From: a candidate division NPL-UPA2 bacterium
Lineage (GTDB): Bacteria > Bacillota > UBA994
Direction: 5' to 3'
DNA: 26,443 nucleotides
Assembly (NCBI GenBank): GCA_018725205.1
Contig: QLUB01000008.1
Coordinates: forward strand, 1-26,443
The notes beneath the pieces were generated by a model, which was not told the DNA's origin, did no database searches, and was given only the letters and a program-made list of their open reading frames with translations. The stretch's first letter is position 1, and each line of letters starts with the position of its first letter. Both the position numbers and the translations under genes were made by a program. Shown here one piece after another: positions 13,679 through 22,307 of this stretch.

Positions 13679-14893
13679 ATGAAGAAAAAACTTCTCGGCG
13701 TAGCAGTTGTGCTAGTTCTACTCTCTACCCTACTCATTACAGGCTGCAGGCCCGCAGCGCGTCCCGAACAACCCGCGATTAAAATCGGAGCTTTAGCCTC
13801 GTTAAGCGGGGTTCTGCAGGACTACGGCACGCAATTTAGGCGCGGCTTTGAGCTCGGTCTGGAATTCATGACCGAGGGCAAAATGGAAGTCGCCGGACGC
13901 AAAATCGAGGTAATATGGGAAGATACGACCACCGTCCCGGCGGTAGCTAGAGAGCGCGCTCTCAAACTCCTCGACCAAGATAAGGTAGATATCCTCGTTG
14001 GAGTCACTTCTTCCGCCGACGCGATTGCCGTACTGCCAGTCGCGCAGGAGTTTAAGCGCGTCATCATCGTGGAACCCGCCGCGGCTGATGTCATTACCGG
14101 CCATTTCTGGAATCGCTACGTGTTTCGCACCGGCAGAAACACCGCACAAGACGCCATTGCTATGGCCGACATCGTAGCTAGGCCTGGCGTCAAGGTAGCA
14201 ACTTTCGCTCCCGACACCGCTTTTGGCCGCGCCGGGGTAACACCCTTTGTGCCGCAAGCCTTGGCACGTGGCGCAACGATTGTGGCTCAAGAGTACGCTC
14301 CCGCCGCCACAACCGACTTTACGCCACATATCCTGCGTCTCATTGCTGCTGACCCCGACGTCCTGTTTGTTATTTGGGCAGGTGCCAACAACCCCTGGCG
14401 CCAACTGATGGAGCTGGACGTGCGCGGTAAAGGCATCAACATTGTCACCGGCGCACCGGAGATTGCTGCTCTCCGCCTGATGAATGACATGGTTGGTATG
14501 ACTGGATTCACAGTTTACTACCACACCGTTCCGCCCACAAATCCAATGAACGACTGGCTGATCAAGACCCATCAACAGCGCTTTGGCTCCCCGCCCGATA
14601 TCTTCACTTCGGGTGGAATGGCCAATGCTGCCGCTTTAATCACCGCCTTACGCAAGACCGAAGGCAAGACCGACAGCGAACTGCTCATACAGACGCTGCG
14701 CGGCATGGAGTTTGACTCCCCCACAGGCAGGCGTCATTTCCGCTCCGAAGATCACCAGGCCATGCAACCTTTGTTCGAGATTGTGCTCGAGGCTGTAGCC
14801 GGGGTAGACCATCCGGTGCCTAGGCTTGTGCGCGTTATTTCTGCAGAGCGGCTGGCACCTCCGGTCACAGTCCCAGCAGGAGCCGTGCGTTAG
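13679..14893 (+). CDS. ABC transporter substrate-binding lipoprotein, LivK type
   Basis: This 404-aa lipoprotein captures the substrate outside the membrane for the LivGFHM complex. A signal peptide ends at the lipobox LITGC, with Cys23 as the lipidated residue. The mature part is a type-I periplasmic-binding fold of the branched-chain-amino-acid family (IKIGALASLSGVLQDYG, VDILVGVTSSADAIAVLPVAQE, the hinge region around GGMANAAALITAL). GGAGGAGGG lies 5 nt before the ATG. Family members bind amino acids, amides, urea, aromatic acids or short acids. The neighbours (CoA-transferase, hydrolases) argue for a carboxylic acid or ester rather than an amino acid. The exact ligand is not visible. Confidence 0.88.
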   Translation: MKKKLLGVAVVLVLLSTLLITGCRPAARPEQPAIKIGALASLSGVLQDYGTQFRRGFELGLEFMTEGKMEVAGRKIEVIWEDTTTVPAVARERALKLLDQDKVDILVGVTSSADAIAVLPVAQEFKRVIIVEPAAADVITGHFWNRYVFRTGRNTAQDAIAMADIVARPGVKVATFAPDTAFGRAGVTPFVPQALARGATIVAQEYAPAATTDFTPHILRLIAADPDVLFVIWAGANNPWRQLMELDVRGKGINIVTGAPEIAALRLMNDMVGMTGFTVYYHTVPPTNPMNDWLIKTHQQRFGSPPDIFTSGGMANAAALITALRKTEGKTDSELLIQTLRGMEFDSPTGRRHFRSEDHQAMQPLFEIVLEAVAGVDHPVPRLVRVISAERLAPPVTVPAGAVR

Positions 14894-14920
14894 GCGAGAA
14901 ATTCAATGGAGGTGGCGGGT

Positions 14921-15694
14921 ATGTCAACCGCTCTTATCGAGACCAAGCATCTAACTATAAATTTTGGTGGACATAGGGCGGTGGACGACCTTAGCCTCAC
15001 TATTGCGCCAAACACCTTTACTAGCATCATTGGGCCAAACGGCGCAGGGAAGACCACCAGCTTTAACCTCTTGAGCGGTCTGCTTAGGCCATCGTCGGGG
15101 AAGATCTATTTTAAGGGGACAGACATTACTGGTCTGTCCCCTATGCAGCGTGTTGCACTTGGCATCGGGAGGTCTTTTCAGCTGACGAATGTGTTTCCCA
15201 CGCTCACGGTACATGAAAACGTTCGTTTAGTTTTGCAGGCGCGCGAACGAGTGGGATTCCGTCCCCTAACTTCGTACCTCCGCTTTCCGCAGCTCATCAC
15301 CGAATCTGAGCAGATTCTAGATGAAGTGCTCTTAAGCAGTAAAAGTCGCTTACCGGCAGCCCGCCTCTCGCACGGCGAGCAGCGCAAGCTCGAGATGGCC
15401 ATGGTTCTAGCCATGCGGCCCGAACTGCTTTTGCTGGACGAACCTACCGCTGGCATGGCCTTAGAAGAAGTCCCCGTCATGCTAGAGCTCTTAAGCCGTG
15501 CTAAAGCCCGCGGAGAGAGCACTATAGTGCTTATCGAACACAAAATGGACCTCGTAAGTAAGCTATCAGATCGCGTGTTGGTGTTAGTCAACGGGGCGCT
15601 ACTTACAGAGGGGACACCTGACGAGGTGTCCAAGAATCCCGCAGTGTTAAAAGCCTACCTAGGGGGAGGAATCAGGCGTGAAGCCACTGCTTAA
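14921..15694 (+). CDS. livG: ABC transporter ATP-binding protein, LivG type
   Basis: This is one of the two ATPases that drive the importer. The 257-aa protein has Walker A GPNGAGKT (38-45), signature LSHGEQ (149-154), Walker B LLLLDEP (169-175) and the switch His207 (LIEHKMD). The LivG-type insertion with VRLVLQARER and the C-terminal AYLGGG are typical. ATG 14921 is chosen over ATG 14906 because GGAGGTGG lies between them, 5 nt before 14921. The coding DNA contains two perfect hairpins, described separately. The end overlaps livF by 17 bp. Confidence 0.93.
   Translation: MSTALIETKHLTINFGGHRAVDDLSLTIAPNTFTSIIGPNGAGKTTSFNLLSGLLRPSSGKIYFKGTDITGLSPMQRVALGIGRSFQLTNVFPTLTVHENVRLVLQARERVGFRPLTSYLRFPQLITESEQILDEVLLSSKSRLPAARLSHGEQRKLEMAMVLAMRPELLLLDEPTAGMALEEVPVMLELLSRAKARGESTIVLIEHKMDLVSKLSDRVLVLVNGALLTEGTPDEVSKNPAVLKAYLGGGIRREATA
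15114..15142 (+). other. perfect 11-bp inverted repeat inside livG
   Basis: AGGGGACAGAC (15114-15124), a 7-nt loop and GTCTGTCCCCT (15132-15142) form a perfect stem inside the coding sequence for FKGTDITGLSPM. The 11-7-11 geometry is the same as that of the intergenic repeat family, though the sequence differs. In mRNA this would be a very stable hairpin. Confidence 0.8.
15612..15631 (+). other. 8-bp hairpin with tetraloop near the 3' end of livG
   Basis: GGACACCT (15612-15619) and AGGTGTCC (15624-15631) enclose the loop GACG. It lies about 45 nt before the livF start and could affect translation coupling or mRNA stability. There is no T-run, so it is not a terminator. Confidence 0.6.
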
Positions 15695-16391
15695 GGTAGA
15701 AGATATATCGTCATTCATCGGCCCTTTTCATATCTTGCAGGGCGTGTCGCTTGAGGTCTACCCCGGTGAAGTGGTGGTCATCCTCGGACGTAATGGCGCA
15801 GGCAAAACCACGACTTTGCGCTCCATCATCGGGCAAGTACCGCCTGCGCGCGGGCAAATTACCCTCGATGGCGTTTCGCTACTCAATATGCCCACGCACA
15901 TGGCGGTGCGAGCAGGCATCGGTTATGTGCCGGAGGATTACGGCGTCTTTGACTTGCTCACGGTGGAAGAGAATCTGAAGTTGGCCATGCGCCAAAGTGA
16001 TAAAGCCACGCTCACCCGTCGCGACGAAGTGCTCGATATTTTCCCCGATCTTGGCATTGCCTACAAGCGGCTGGCAATGACGCTGAGCGGAGGGCAACGA
16101 CAGATGCTCTCCATTTCGCGTGCCCTTGTTAACGATAATAAGATCATTCTCATTGATGAACCTAGCAAAGGGCTCGCACCCATAATCGTCGAGCGAATTC
16201 AAAACGTCTTGATGACACTAAAGAAAAAGACCACCATCGTTTTAGTCGAGCAAAACTTTGCCCTCGCCTGTGCGGTAGGGGATCGTTACTACATTATCAA
16301 CGAGGGTCGTACGGTGCTAAGTGGCACAGTCGATGACCTAATCGATGATACGGCTCTCCAGCAAACTCATTTGGGGCTAGTGCTGACGTAG
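15678..16391 (+). CDS. livF: ABC transporter ATP-binding protein, LivF type
   Basis: The second ATPase of the importer, 237 aa, has Walker A GRNGAGKT (37-44), the LivF-type segment GYVPEDYGVFDLLTVEENL, signature LSGGQRQ (near 134), Walker B IILIDEP and the switch region VLVEQNFALA. The GTG start overlaps livG and is preceded by GGGGGAGGAA about 7 nt upstream. Expression is coupled to livG. Confidence 0.94.
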   Translation: MKPLLKVEDISSFIGPFHILQGVSLEVYPGEVVVILGRNGAGKTTTLRSIIGQVPPARGQITLDGVSLLNMPTHMAVRAGIGYVPEDYGVFDLLTVEENLKLAMRQSDKATLTRRDEVLDIFPDLGIAYKRLAMTLSGGQRQMLSISRALVNDNKIILIDEPSKGLAPIIVERIQNVLMTLKKKTTIVLVEQNFALACAVGDRYYIINEGRTVLSGTVDDLIDDTALQQTHLGLVLT

Positions 16392-16418
16392 CTGCGGCAG
16401 GGAGAAGGAGATGAAGCC

Positions 16419-17285
16419 ATGCACATTTTCGTTATGCTTTTGGTCAATGGATTAGCTGAAGGGGCACTAATCTTTTTAATGGCCGCGGGTCTCTCCATTA
16501 TCCTAGGATTAGTCGGAGTCGTGAACTTTGCTCATGGCACGCTGTTTATCTGGGGAGGCTACATGAGCATTTGGGTGTTTCGCCTGACCGCGAGCTTCCC
16601 ACTGGCTTTGCTTGCCGCGCTGGCGACGGGGGTAATTATGGGCATCGTTTTTGAACGCCTGTTTGTTAAGCCGGTGTACGGCAAGGTCACAAGCCAAATC
16701 CTGATCACGCTGGGTTTGATGATTATCTTTACCGACATGGTGCGGCTCCTGTGGGGGCCTAACCCCATCCCCATGGTCAGGCCGCCATGGCTTGACGGCA
16801 CCTGGGTGTTCGGTCAGGTGATTATCGCGCGTTACAGGGTCTTTCTTATTGCAGTGGGTCTCTTTGTGGCAGTCGGCATCAATTACCTAATCAACAAGAC
16901 GCGCATTGGCATGGTGATGCGGGCTGGCATCCAATCGCCGGAGATGGTGCAGGCGCTCGGCATTAACATTAAGCTCTATTTTGCCGCCGTTTTCGCAGGC
17001 GGCGCAGGACTTGCCGCACTCGGCGGTGCGCTGTATGCGCCCTTAGTCGGGAGCGTTTGGTCGGGCATGGGGATAGACAACCAGATTCTTGCCTTTATCG
17101 TGGTGATACTTGGCGGGATGGGTTCGTTTTACGGGTCGGCTGTCGGCAGCATTCTCATTGGCCTCACCAGCGCATTCACAGCTTGGTTTTTCCCGCCGCT
17201 CACGGCGTATTCTACGCTGCTGATTATGGTTGTGATCCTCTCGCTCAAGCCTGAAGGCCTCTTTGGATTGGCGGTGAGAAAGTGA
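16419..17285 (+). CDS. livH: ABC transporter permease, LivH type
   Basis: This 288-aa integral membrane protein forms half of the transport channel. It has about eight hydrophobic helices and LivH landmarks: GLSIILGLVGVVNFAHGTLFIWGGY near the N-terminus, GIQSPEMVQALGINIK in the coupling-helix region that contacts the ATPase, and GGMGSFYGSAVGSILIG near the C-terminus. AAGGAG lies 8 nt before the ATG. The stop overlaps livM by 4 bp. Confidence 0.93.
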   Translation: MHIFVMLLVNGLAEGALIFLMAAGLSIILGLVGVVNFAHGTLFIWGGYMSIWVFRLTASFPLALLAALATGVIMGIVFERLFVKPVYGKVTSQILITLGLMIIFTDMVRLLWGPNPIPMVRPPWLDGTWVFGQVIIARYRVFLIAVGLFVAVGINYLINKTRIGMVMRAGIQSPEMVQALGINIKLYFAAVFAGGAGLAALGGALYAPLVGSVWSGMGIDNQILAFIVVILGGMGSFYGSAVGSILIGLTSAFTAWFFPPLTAYSTLLIMVVILSLKPEGLFGLAVRK

Positions 17286-18286
17286 CAGCTAAGTGGTGGC
17301 TCTGGGCGGCGTATGCCGTAGCGCTAATCTCGCTCTTGGTTTTCCCGCACGTGACCGGGGTAATGATGCGGGAGCTAATCGGGAGAATCTTCATTTTAGC
17401 CGTGTTTGGCATGAGCTATGACATACTCCGAGGCTATACAGGGATAATTAACCTTGGACATGCCGCATTTTTTGGCGGGGGAACGTACATTGCTGGCATC
17501 GTGTTTACGCGGCTAGGCACCTCTGCCGCCGCTTTGCTGCTCGCAGTTGCGTTAGCTTGGGCTTTTGCCGCGCTCTTAGCCCTAATCATGGGGCAATTTG
17601 CCTTTCGCAATACCGGGGCTGGCGGCGTACTAGCCTGCGCCATGATTACCTTGGCCTTTGGGGAGATGGTGCGCCATACGGCCGAAACCTTGCGCGAGTT
17701 TACCCAAGGGGCGGATGGCTTAACTTTTGTTGTGCCTGTGATATTTCGCGACCGCATCGGGATGTACTACTACGCCCTGCTGTTCCTTGTGGTGATGACT
17801 GTGCTACTTAGGCAGTTCATCAATTCGCCTACGGGGCGTGTGCTGCAGGCCATCCGCGACAACGAACAACGCGCGCGGTTTCTGGGTTACGATGTTAGGA
17901 AATACAAGTTGCTGGCTTTAGTCACAGCCGCGCTAGCCGCGTCTTCGTCGGGCTTTATGTTTGCTTTGCTCACCCGTTTCGCCAACACCGACCTGCTGAG
18001 CGTGCAAAACACCCTGAACGCCTTGCTGTTCACCATTGTCGGCGGCACAGGCACATTGTATGGAGCTATAGTTGGCACAGCCTTCGTGCAATTAGTGCAA
18101 AGCTATCTGTTGGAACTGCGCGGCATCCACGAGATTTTTGCGCGCTGGCAGATCTTTTTTGGAGCGATCTATGTTTTGGTGGTACTGTATATGCCGCTGG
18201 GGATGGTGGGCGCGTTCCTGCGCATCAAGGGGAGCCTCGCGCGCTGGCGCACGGCAGGCAGCAATCACACAGAGGCAGGTGAATAG
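17282..18286 (+). CDS. livM: ABC transporter permease, LivM type
   Basis: This 334-aa partner permease has many hydrophobic helices and the family landmarks GYTGIINLGHAAFFGGGTY, RDNEQRARFLGYDVRKYKLLA (the coupling segment) and GGTGTLYGAIVG. The GTG start overlaps the livH stop by 4 bp (GTGA), so translation is coupled. The C-terminus is basic and cytoplasmic. The FabH-like gene begins 2 nt after the stop, tying enzyme and transporter in one transcript. Confidence 0.93.
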   Translation: MTAKWWLWAAYAVALISLLVFPHVTGVMMRELIGRIFILAVFGMSYDILRGYTGIINLGHAAFFGGGTYIAGIVFTRLGTSAAALLLAVALAWAFAALLALIMGQFAFRNTGAGGVLACAMITLAFGEMVRHTAETLREFTQGADGLTFVVPVIFRDRIGMYYYALLFLVVMTVLLRQFINSPTGRVLQAIRDNEQRARFLGYDVRKYKLLALVTAALAASSSGFMFALLTRFANTDLLSVQNTLNALLFTIVGGTGTLYGAIVGTAFVQLVQSYLLELRGIHEIFARWQIFFGAIYVLVVLYMPLGMVGAFLRIKGSLARWRTAGSNHTEAGE

Positions 18287-18288
18287 AC

Positions 18289-19314
18289 TTGAGGACAAAC
18301 ACGGGTGCAGCCGTCGGCATTGCAGCCATGGGTGTTTACGTGCCGGAAACCGTAGAAAATAGCCAAGACATCGCGCTTAAGACAGGTATCCCCGTTGAAG
18401 TTGTAGCCGAAAAGCTAGGCCTCCGGAAAAAGCATGTGGCCAGACCAGACGAGCATGCCTCCGACATGGCATTTGCTGCCTCTAAGATGGCGCTTCTGGG
18501 ATTTGACCCGGCCGCACTTGACGCCGTAGTGTACTTTGGCAGTTCACACAAAGACTATTCCGTATGGTCGGCGGCCTCTAAGCTGCAATACGAACTTGGG
18601 GCGCATCAGGCCTTTGCCACCGAGATTATGTCGCTCTGTGCGGGCTTTACTGTGGCGCTACGCATGGTCAAGGGCATGATGCTGGCGGATGCGCACATGG
18701 ACAATGTGCTGTTGGCCGTCGGTACGAAGGAGTCATCCCTGCTAGACTATGATAATCCGCGCTTGCGCTTTATGTTTAACTTTGGCGACGGCGGCGCGGC
18801 AGTGTTACTACGCAAGGGGTGGCACGAAAACGTGGTGTTGGAGTCACACCACATCACTGCGGGCTTCTTCCACAAGCACGTCAAGGTATTGGAGGGCGGC
18901 TCAGTTAATCCACTCAGCGGGCACGCTTTCCCGCCGCAGGCAGGCTTGCTCGAGGTTATTGACCCAGAGGAGATGAAGGAACACCTAGACCCTATTTCCT
19001 TTAAGAACTTTGTCAGGGTGGTGGAGTGCGCACTTGAGAAAAGCGGCAAGAGCACGCGGGACTTAAATTTCCTGGCACCGGTGCACTTTAAGCGCTCTAT
19101 GCATCAGCAGATCCTTGCGGCCTTAGGGCTTAACGAACAGAACAGCTATTACTTAGAGGACTACGGACACGTGCAGGCTGCTGACCAGATTATCGCTCTG
19201 TGGGAGGCGTCACGGCGGGGCATGCTTAAGAATGGGGACATAGTTGCCCTAATGGCTGCGGGGACAGGGTACACTTGGGGTGCAACCATCCTGCAGTGGG
19301 GGGATGCTCGATAG
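18289..19314 (+). CDS. FabH-like thiolase-fold acyl-condensing or -cleaving enzyme
   Basis: This 341-aa protein has the ketoacyl-ACP synthase III fold. The nucleophile is Cys117 in EIMSLCAGF, and a His at about 266 (APVHFKR) fits the catalytic His. The third FabH residue, Asn in YGNTSAA, is replaced by His294 in DYGHVQAADQ. GDGGAAVLL and the C-terminal AAGTGYTWGATIL are typical of the fold. Housekeeping FabH normally sits with fatty-acid genes; this one starts with TTG 2 nt after livM, so it belongs to the transport/catabolic operon. It may join or split a C-C bond in a CoA thioester of the imported compound. The substrate and direction are unknown. GGCAGGTG precedes the TTG. Confidence 0.82.
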   Translation: MRTNTGAAVGIAAMGVYVPETVENSQDIALKTGIPVEVVAEKLGLRKKHVARPDEHASDMAFAASKMALLGFDPAALDAVVYFGSSHKDYSVWSAASKLQYELGAHQAFATEIMSLCAGFTVALRMVKGMMLADAHMDNVLLAVGTKESSLLDYDNPRLRFMFNFGDGGAAVLLRKGWHENVVLESHHITAGFFHKHVKVLEGGSVNPLSGHAFPPQAGLLEVIDPEEMKEHLDPISFKNFVRVVECALEKSGKSTRDLNFLAPVHFKRSMHQQILAALGLNEQNSYYLEDYGHVQAADQIIALWEASRRGMLKNGDIVALMAAGTGYTWGATILQWGDAR

Positions 19315-19348
19315 TCCTCTGTGCGGCGGCAGGGGATGATGCTGACTG

Positions 19349-19379
19349 TAACGAACACTTGTCACGAAGTGAAGCGTTA
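19349..19379. promoter_or_regulatory. inverted repeat upstream of the TetR gene, possible operator
   Basis: TAACG-AA-CACTT (19349-19360) is mirrored by AAGTG-AAG-CGTTA (19367-19379) around a 6-bp centre. It lies 30 bp before the TetR-family start. TetR proteins commonly bind such a site near their own gene. No clear promoter is seen in this 94-bp gap. Confidence 0.4.
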
Positions 19380-19408
19380 GGCGAGGACTGCAGAAAGAGT
19401 GATAAGGC

Positions 19409-20032
19409 ATGAACGGAAATTCAGGGTATCCGGAACGCGCCACCGGGGTGCAACTGCCCAAAACCGCGCGCGGGCAAGTGACATTTGACAAACTTATTAA
19501 GGCGGCGGAGAAGGTTATTGGCGAAAGCGGGTATCATGAAGCCTCTGTGTCAGCTATTACCCAAGCAGCCGAGGTGGGAATGGGCACGTTCTACCTCTAT
19601 TTCCGCACCAAGAAAGACATTTTTCGTGAGCTTATTTACTATATACACCATGATTTGCGTAGATTTATACAAATTGCCGTGGCGGACATTGCCGACCGTA
19701 AAGATGCAGAAGTTCTGGGTATCCAAGCCTTTTACCGCTATTGCCTTGAACACCCGCATTTGTACGCGATTATCCGCGAGGCCGAGTTCGTGGACTATGA
19801 AATTTTTCGCTGGCACTACAGCAACTTTGCTAGGGGCTATGCGGGACACTTGCGGGCGGCGATGATTAAAGGACAGGTGAAACAGCTAGACCCCGAGATG
19901 TTGGCGTACTGCCTAATTGGTATTAGTGTCTTTACCGGTATGCGGTGGCCGTGTTGGGAAGGGAAGCTGCCCAGTAAGGAGGAAATCGACACTTTGCGCG
20001 AGTTTATCCTGAGCGGGATTTCACCGGCATAG
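19409..20032 (+). CDS. TetR/AcrR-family transcriptional regulator
   Basis: This 207-aa regulator has an N-terminal helix-turn-helix (residues about 24-70): FDKLIKAAEKVIGESGYHEASVSAITQAAEVGMGTFYLYFRTKKDIF. The remainder is the helical ligand-binding domain with no recognisable subfamily. It lies between the transporter/FabH part and the hydrolase/CoA-transferase part of a same-strand block, so it most likely represses this block and is released by the substrate or its CoA ester. The only ribosome site is a short AAGG near the ATG, suggesting low expression. Confidence 0.9.
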   Translation: MNGNSGYPERATGVQLPKTARGQVTFDKLIKAAEKVIGESGYHEASVSAITQAAEVGMGTFYLYFRTKKDIFRELIYYIHHDLRRFIQIAVADIADRKDAEVLGIQAFYRYCLEHPHLYAIIREAEFVDYEIFRWHYSNFARGYAGHLRAAMIKGQVKQLDPEMLAYCLIGISVFTGMRWPCWEGKLPSKEEIDTLREFILSGISPA

Positions 20033-20071
20033 GATAAACCCGCGACAGGACTTTGGGAGGTAAACCTTACG

Positions 20072-20965
20072 ATGAAGAACTATCCTGTTAATCTGGTGAC
20101 ATTGCCAAACGGAGAGACCATCGCTTACCGCGAGGCAGGGCAGGGCGAACAGACTGTCGTGCTTTTGCATGGCAACATGAGTTCGAGCCTTTTCTTTGAC
20201 ACCCTGATGGAGCAGATGGAAGCTAACTACAAGCTGATAGCTTTTGACTTGCGTGGGTTTGGGGACTCAAGCTATAACCGGCCGATTACGTCGCTCTTGG
20301 ACTTGACGCAAGATGTTGTGCAGGCAAGCGAAGCGTTAGGGCTAAAGCGCTTTTCTGTGCTTGGCTGGTCAACCGGGGGAGGGGTAGCGTTAGAGCTGGC
20401 AGCTAGCAGGCCCGACGCAGTGGATAAAGTCATCTTGGTTAACTCCGTTAGTCTAGCCGGCTACCCCATGTTTAAGAAGGACGCTGCCGGGCAGCCAAAG
20501 CTCACCGAGCGCATCACGACGCGAGAAGAAGTAGCGGCAGACCCGGTACAAGTGCTACCTATCCTGCACGCTTACGCTACCGGCAACAAAGAGCTGCTGC
20601 GGTCTGTCTGGAATGCTCTTATCTACCACGAGGCGAAGCCCTGTCCAGAGCGGTACGAGAGGTATCTAGAGGCTATGCTTAAGCAGCGCAATCTAGTCGA
20701 TGTGGACTACGCGCTGATTACCCATAATATGACGGCTACACATAACGGCGTGGTGGCGGGAACTGGGCGCATAGACTTGGTACAGGCACCGGTGCTAGTG
20801 GTGCAGGGAGAGAATGACCGAGTGGTGCCGCCGGCTTGGGCGAAAGATACTGCAGCAGCGCTGGGGAGTAAGGCTACCTTACAGGTGCTGCCTGATGTCG
20901 GGCACTCTCCTTTTACTGACAGCCTAGACGAGTTAGTGGCACTACTCTCAGCTTACTTGCGCTAG
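20072..20965 (+). CDS. alpha/beta-hydrolase fold enzyme 1
   Basis: This 297-aa soluble hydrolase has a complete triad: Ser100 in the nucleophile elbow GWSTGG, Asp249 in GENDRVVPP and His278 in VGHSPF. The oxyanion motif HGN is at 33-35. The closest broad groups are MhpC-like C-C hydrolases, lactonases and esterases. It follows TetR by 39 nt and precedes the CoA-transferase by 19 nt, so it probably opens an ester, lactone or diketone to a free acid for CoA activation. The substrate is inferred only from context. GGGAGGT lies 10 nt before the ATG. Confidence 0.88.
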   Translation: MKNYPVNLVTLPNGETIAYREAGQGEQTVVLLHGNMSSSLFFDTLMEQMEANYKLIAFDLRGFGDSSYNRPITSLLDLTQDVVQASEALGLKRFSVLGWSTGGGVALELAASRPDAVDKVILVNSVSLAGYPMFKKDAAGQPKLTERITTREEVAADPVQVLPILHAYATGNKELLRSVWNALIYHEAKPCPERYERYLEAMLKQRNLVDVDYALITHNMTATHNGVVAGTGRIDLVQAPVLVVQGENDRVVPPAWAKDTAAALGSKATLQVLPDVGHSPFTDSLDELVALLSAYLR

Positions 20966-20984
20966 CGAGGGGGGAGCTTAAAAT

Positions 20985-22304
20985 ATGAGCCTTTACATCG
21001 ATAAACTGATTAGTGTCGAAGCGGCGTTATCTAGAGTAAAGTCAGGAGACACAATTGTCGTCGGTCTAGCGGCAGCGGAGCCGCGCGTGTTCTTGGGGGC
21101 GTTACACACAATTGCCGACCGCGTAATAGACGTTACAGTAACTACCTGTCTGCCCATGCTAGAGGCTGCCTATTTTGCTGATCCAAGCTACAAACCTTCG
21201 TTCACTATGGCCGGGTGGTTTTACACAGGGGCTATGCGCCAAGCACACAAGCACGGCAATATCACTTTTATCCCGAACCACCTGCACTTAGCTGCCAGAA
21301 AGCGCCTCGCTTTTGTCCGCCCGAACATCTATATCGGCAATGCATCGCTGCCCGACAAACACGGCTATGTTTCGCTGGGCGTGAGTAACGTGTATGAGAA
21401 GCGCATGCTCGAGGCAGCGGATGTGGTGATGCTCGAGATAAATCCGCATGTGCCGCGCACGCACGGCGACCTCGAAGTCCACATCAGGGATGTCGACTAT
21501 ATGATCGAGACTAATTACCGCTTGCCCGAAATCCCGGATGCTCCACCGAGCGACAAGGACCTGAAAATTGGTCACCTAATCGCCGAGCACATCCTAGACG
21601 GCGACTGTATTCAGCTTGGCATTGGGGGTATTCCGAACGCTGTGGCAGCTTCATTAGAGGGTAAACGCGACTTAGGGGTCCACACCGAAATGTTTACGAG
21701 CGGCATGATGCAGCTTATTAAGCAGGGCGTAATCACGAACGGTGCGAAAACACTCCATCGCGGCAAGGCTGTCTGTTGCTTTGTTTTGGGGACACAGGAG
21801 CTATACGAGTTTGTGGACGACAACCCGAGCATCTGGGTACTGGACGGAGGCTACGTTAATGACCCGGCGGTAATTGGGGTGAACGATAACCAAGTGTCGA
21901 TCAATACGACCCTCGAAGTCGATTTAACAGGGCAATGCTGCTCGGAGTCCATTGGACCTCTGCAGTACAGCGGCACCGGCGGGCAGACCGACACCGCCGT
22001 CGGGGCGCAGCGCGCCAAGAACGGACGCTCATTTATCGCCCTGTATTCAACTGCGCTAGTCACTAATCCAGTCACTAAGACAAAGGAAGAAATCAGCAAG
22101 ATTGTGCCCATGCTTAAGCCCGGAGCAATAGTTTCCCTGTCCCGCAATGATGTGGACTTCGTGGTAACCGAGTACGGGGTGGCGGCTTTGCGCGGCACCA
22201 GCGTGCGCGAGCGCGCCCGTCGGCTTATTGCGATTGCTCACCCGCAGTTTCGCAGCCAGTTGTGGCAAGAGGCAGTAGCGTACGGCTTCCTGCCGGAGGA
22301 GTAA
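20985..22304 (+). CDS. acetyl-CoA hydrolase/CoA-transferase, 4-hydroxybutyrate CoA-transferase-like
   Basis: This 439-aa enzyme transfers CoA from acetyl-CoA or a similar donor to a carboxylic acid. The two-part class-I CoA-transferase fold is visible: an N-terminal half with PHVPRTHG and a C-terminal half with LGIGGIPNAVAASL, the probable catalytic Glu235 in HTEMFTSG, SGTGGQTD, and VTEYGVAALRG near the end. This arrangement is typical of 4-hydroxybutyrate and butyrate CoA-transferases of anaerobes (Cat2/AbfT type). Specificity cannot be read from sequence. GGGGGGAG precedes the ATG. The gene is flanked by two alpha/beta hydrolases, suggesting activation of a hydrolysis product. Confidence 0.92.
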   Translation: MSLYIDKLISVEAALSRVKSGDTIVVGLAAAEPRVFLGALHTIADRVIDVTVTTCLPMLEAAYFADPSYKPSFTMAGWFYTGAMRQAHKHGNITFIPNHLHLAARKRLAFVRPNIYIGNASLPDKHGYVSLGVSNVYEKRMLEAADVVMLEINPHVPRTHGDLEVHIRDVDYMIETNYRLPEIPDAPPSDKDLKIGHLIAEHILDGDCIQLGIGGIPNAVAASLEGKRDLGVHTEMFTSGMMQLIKQGVITNGAKTLHRGKAVCCFVLGTQELYEFVDDNPSIWVLDGGYVNDPAVIGVNDNQVSINTTLEVDLTGQCCSESIGPLQYSGTGGQTDTAVGAQRAKNGRSFIALYSTALVTNPVTKTKEEISKIVPMLKPGAIVSLSRNDVDFVVTEYGVAALRGTSVRERARRLIAIAHPQFRSQLWQEAVAYGFLPEE

Positions 22305-22307
22305 ACG

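Noticed and set aside
13802..14575. 257-aa open frame opposite livK
   Set aside because: It is antisense to a clear substrate-binding protein, has low-complexity composition and no recognisable domain or ribosome site.
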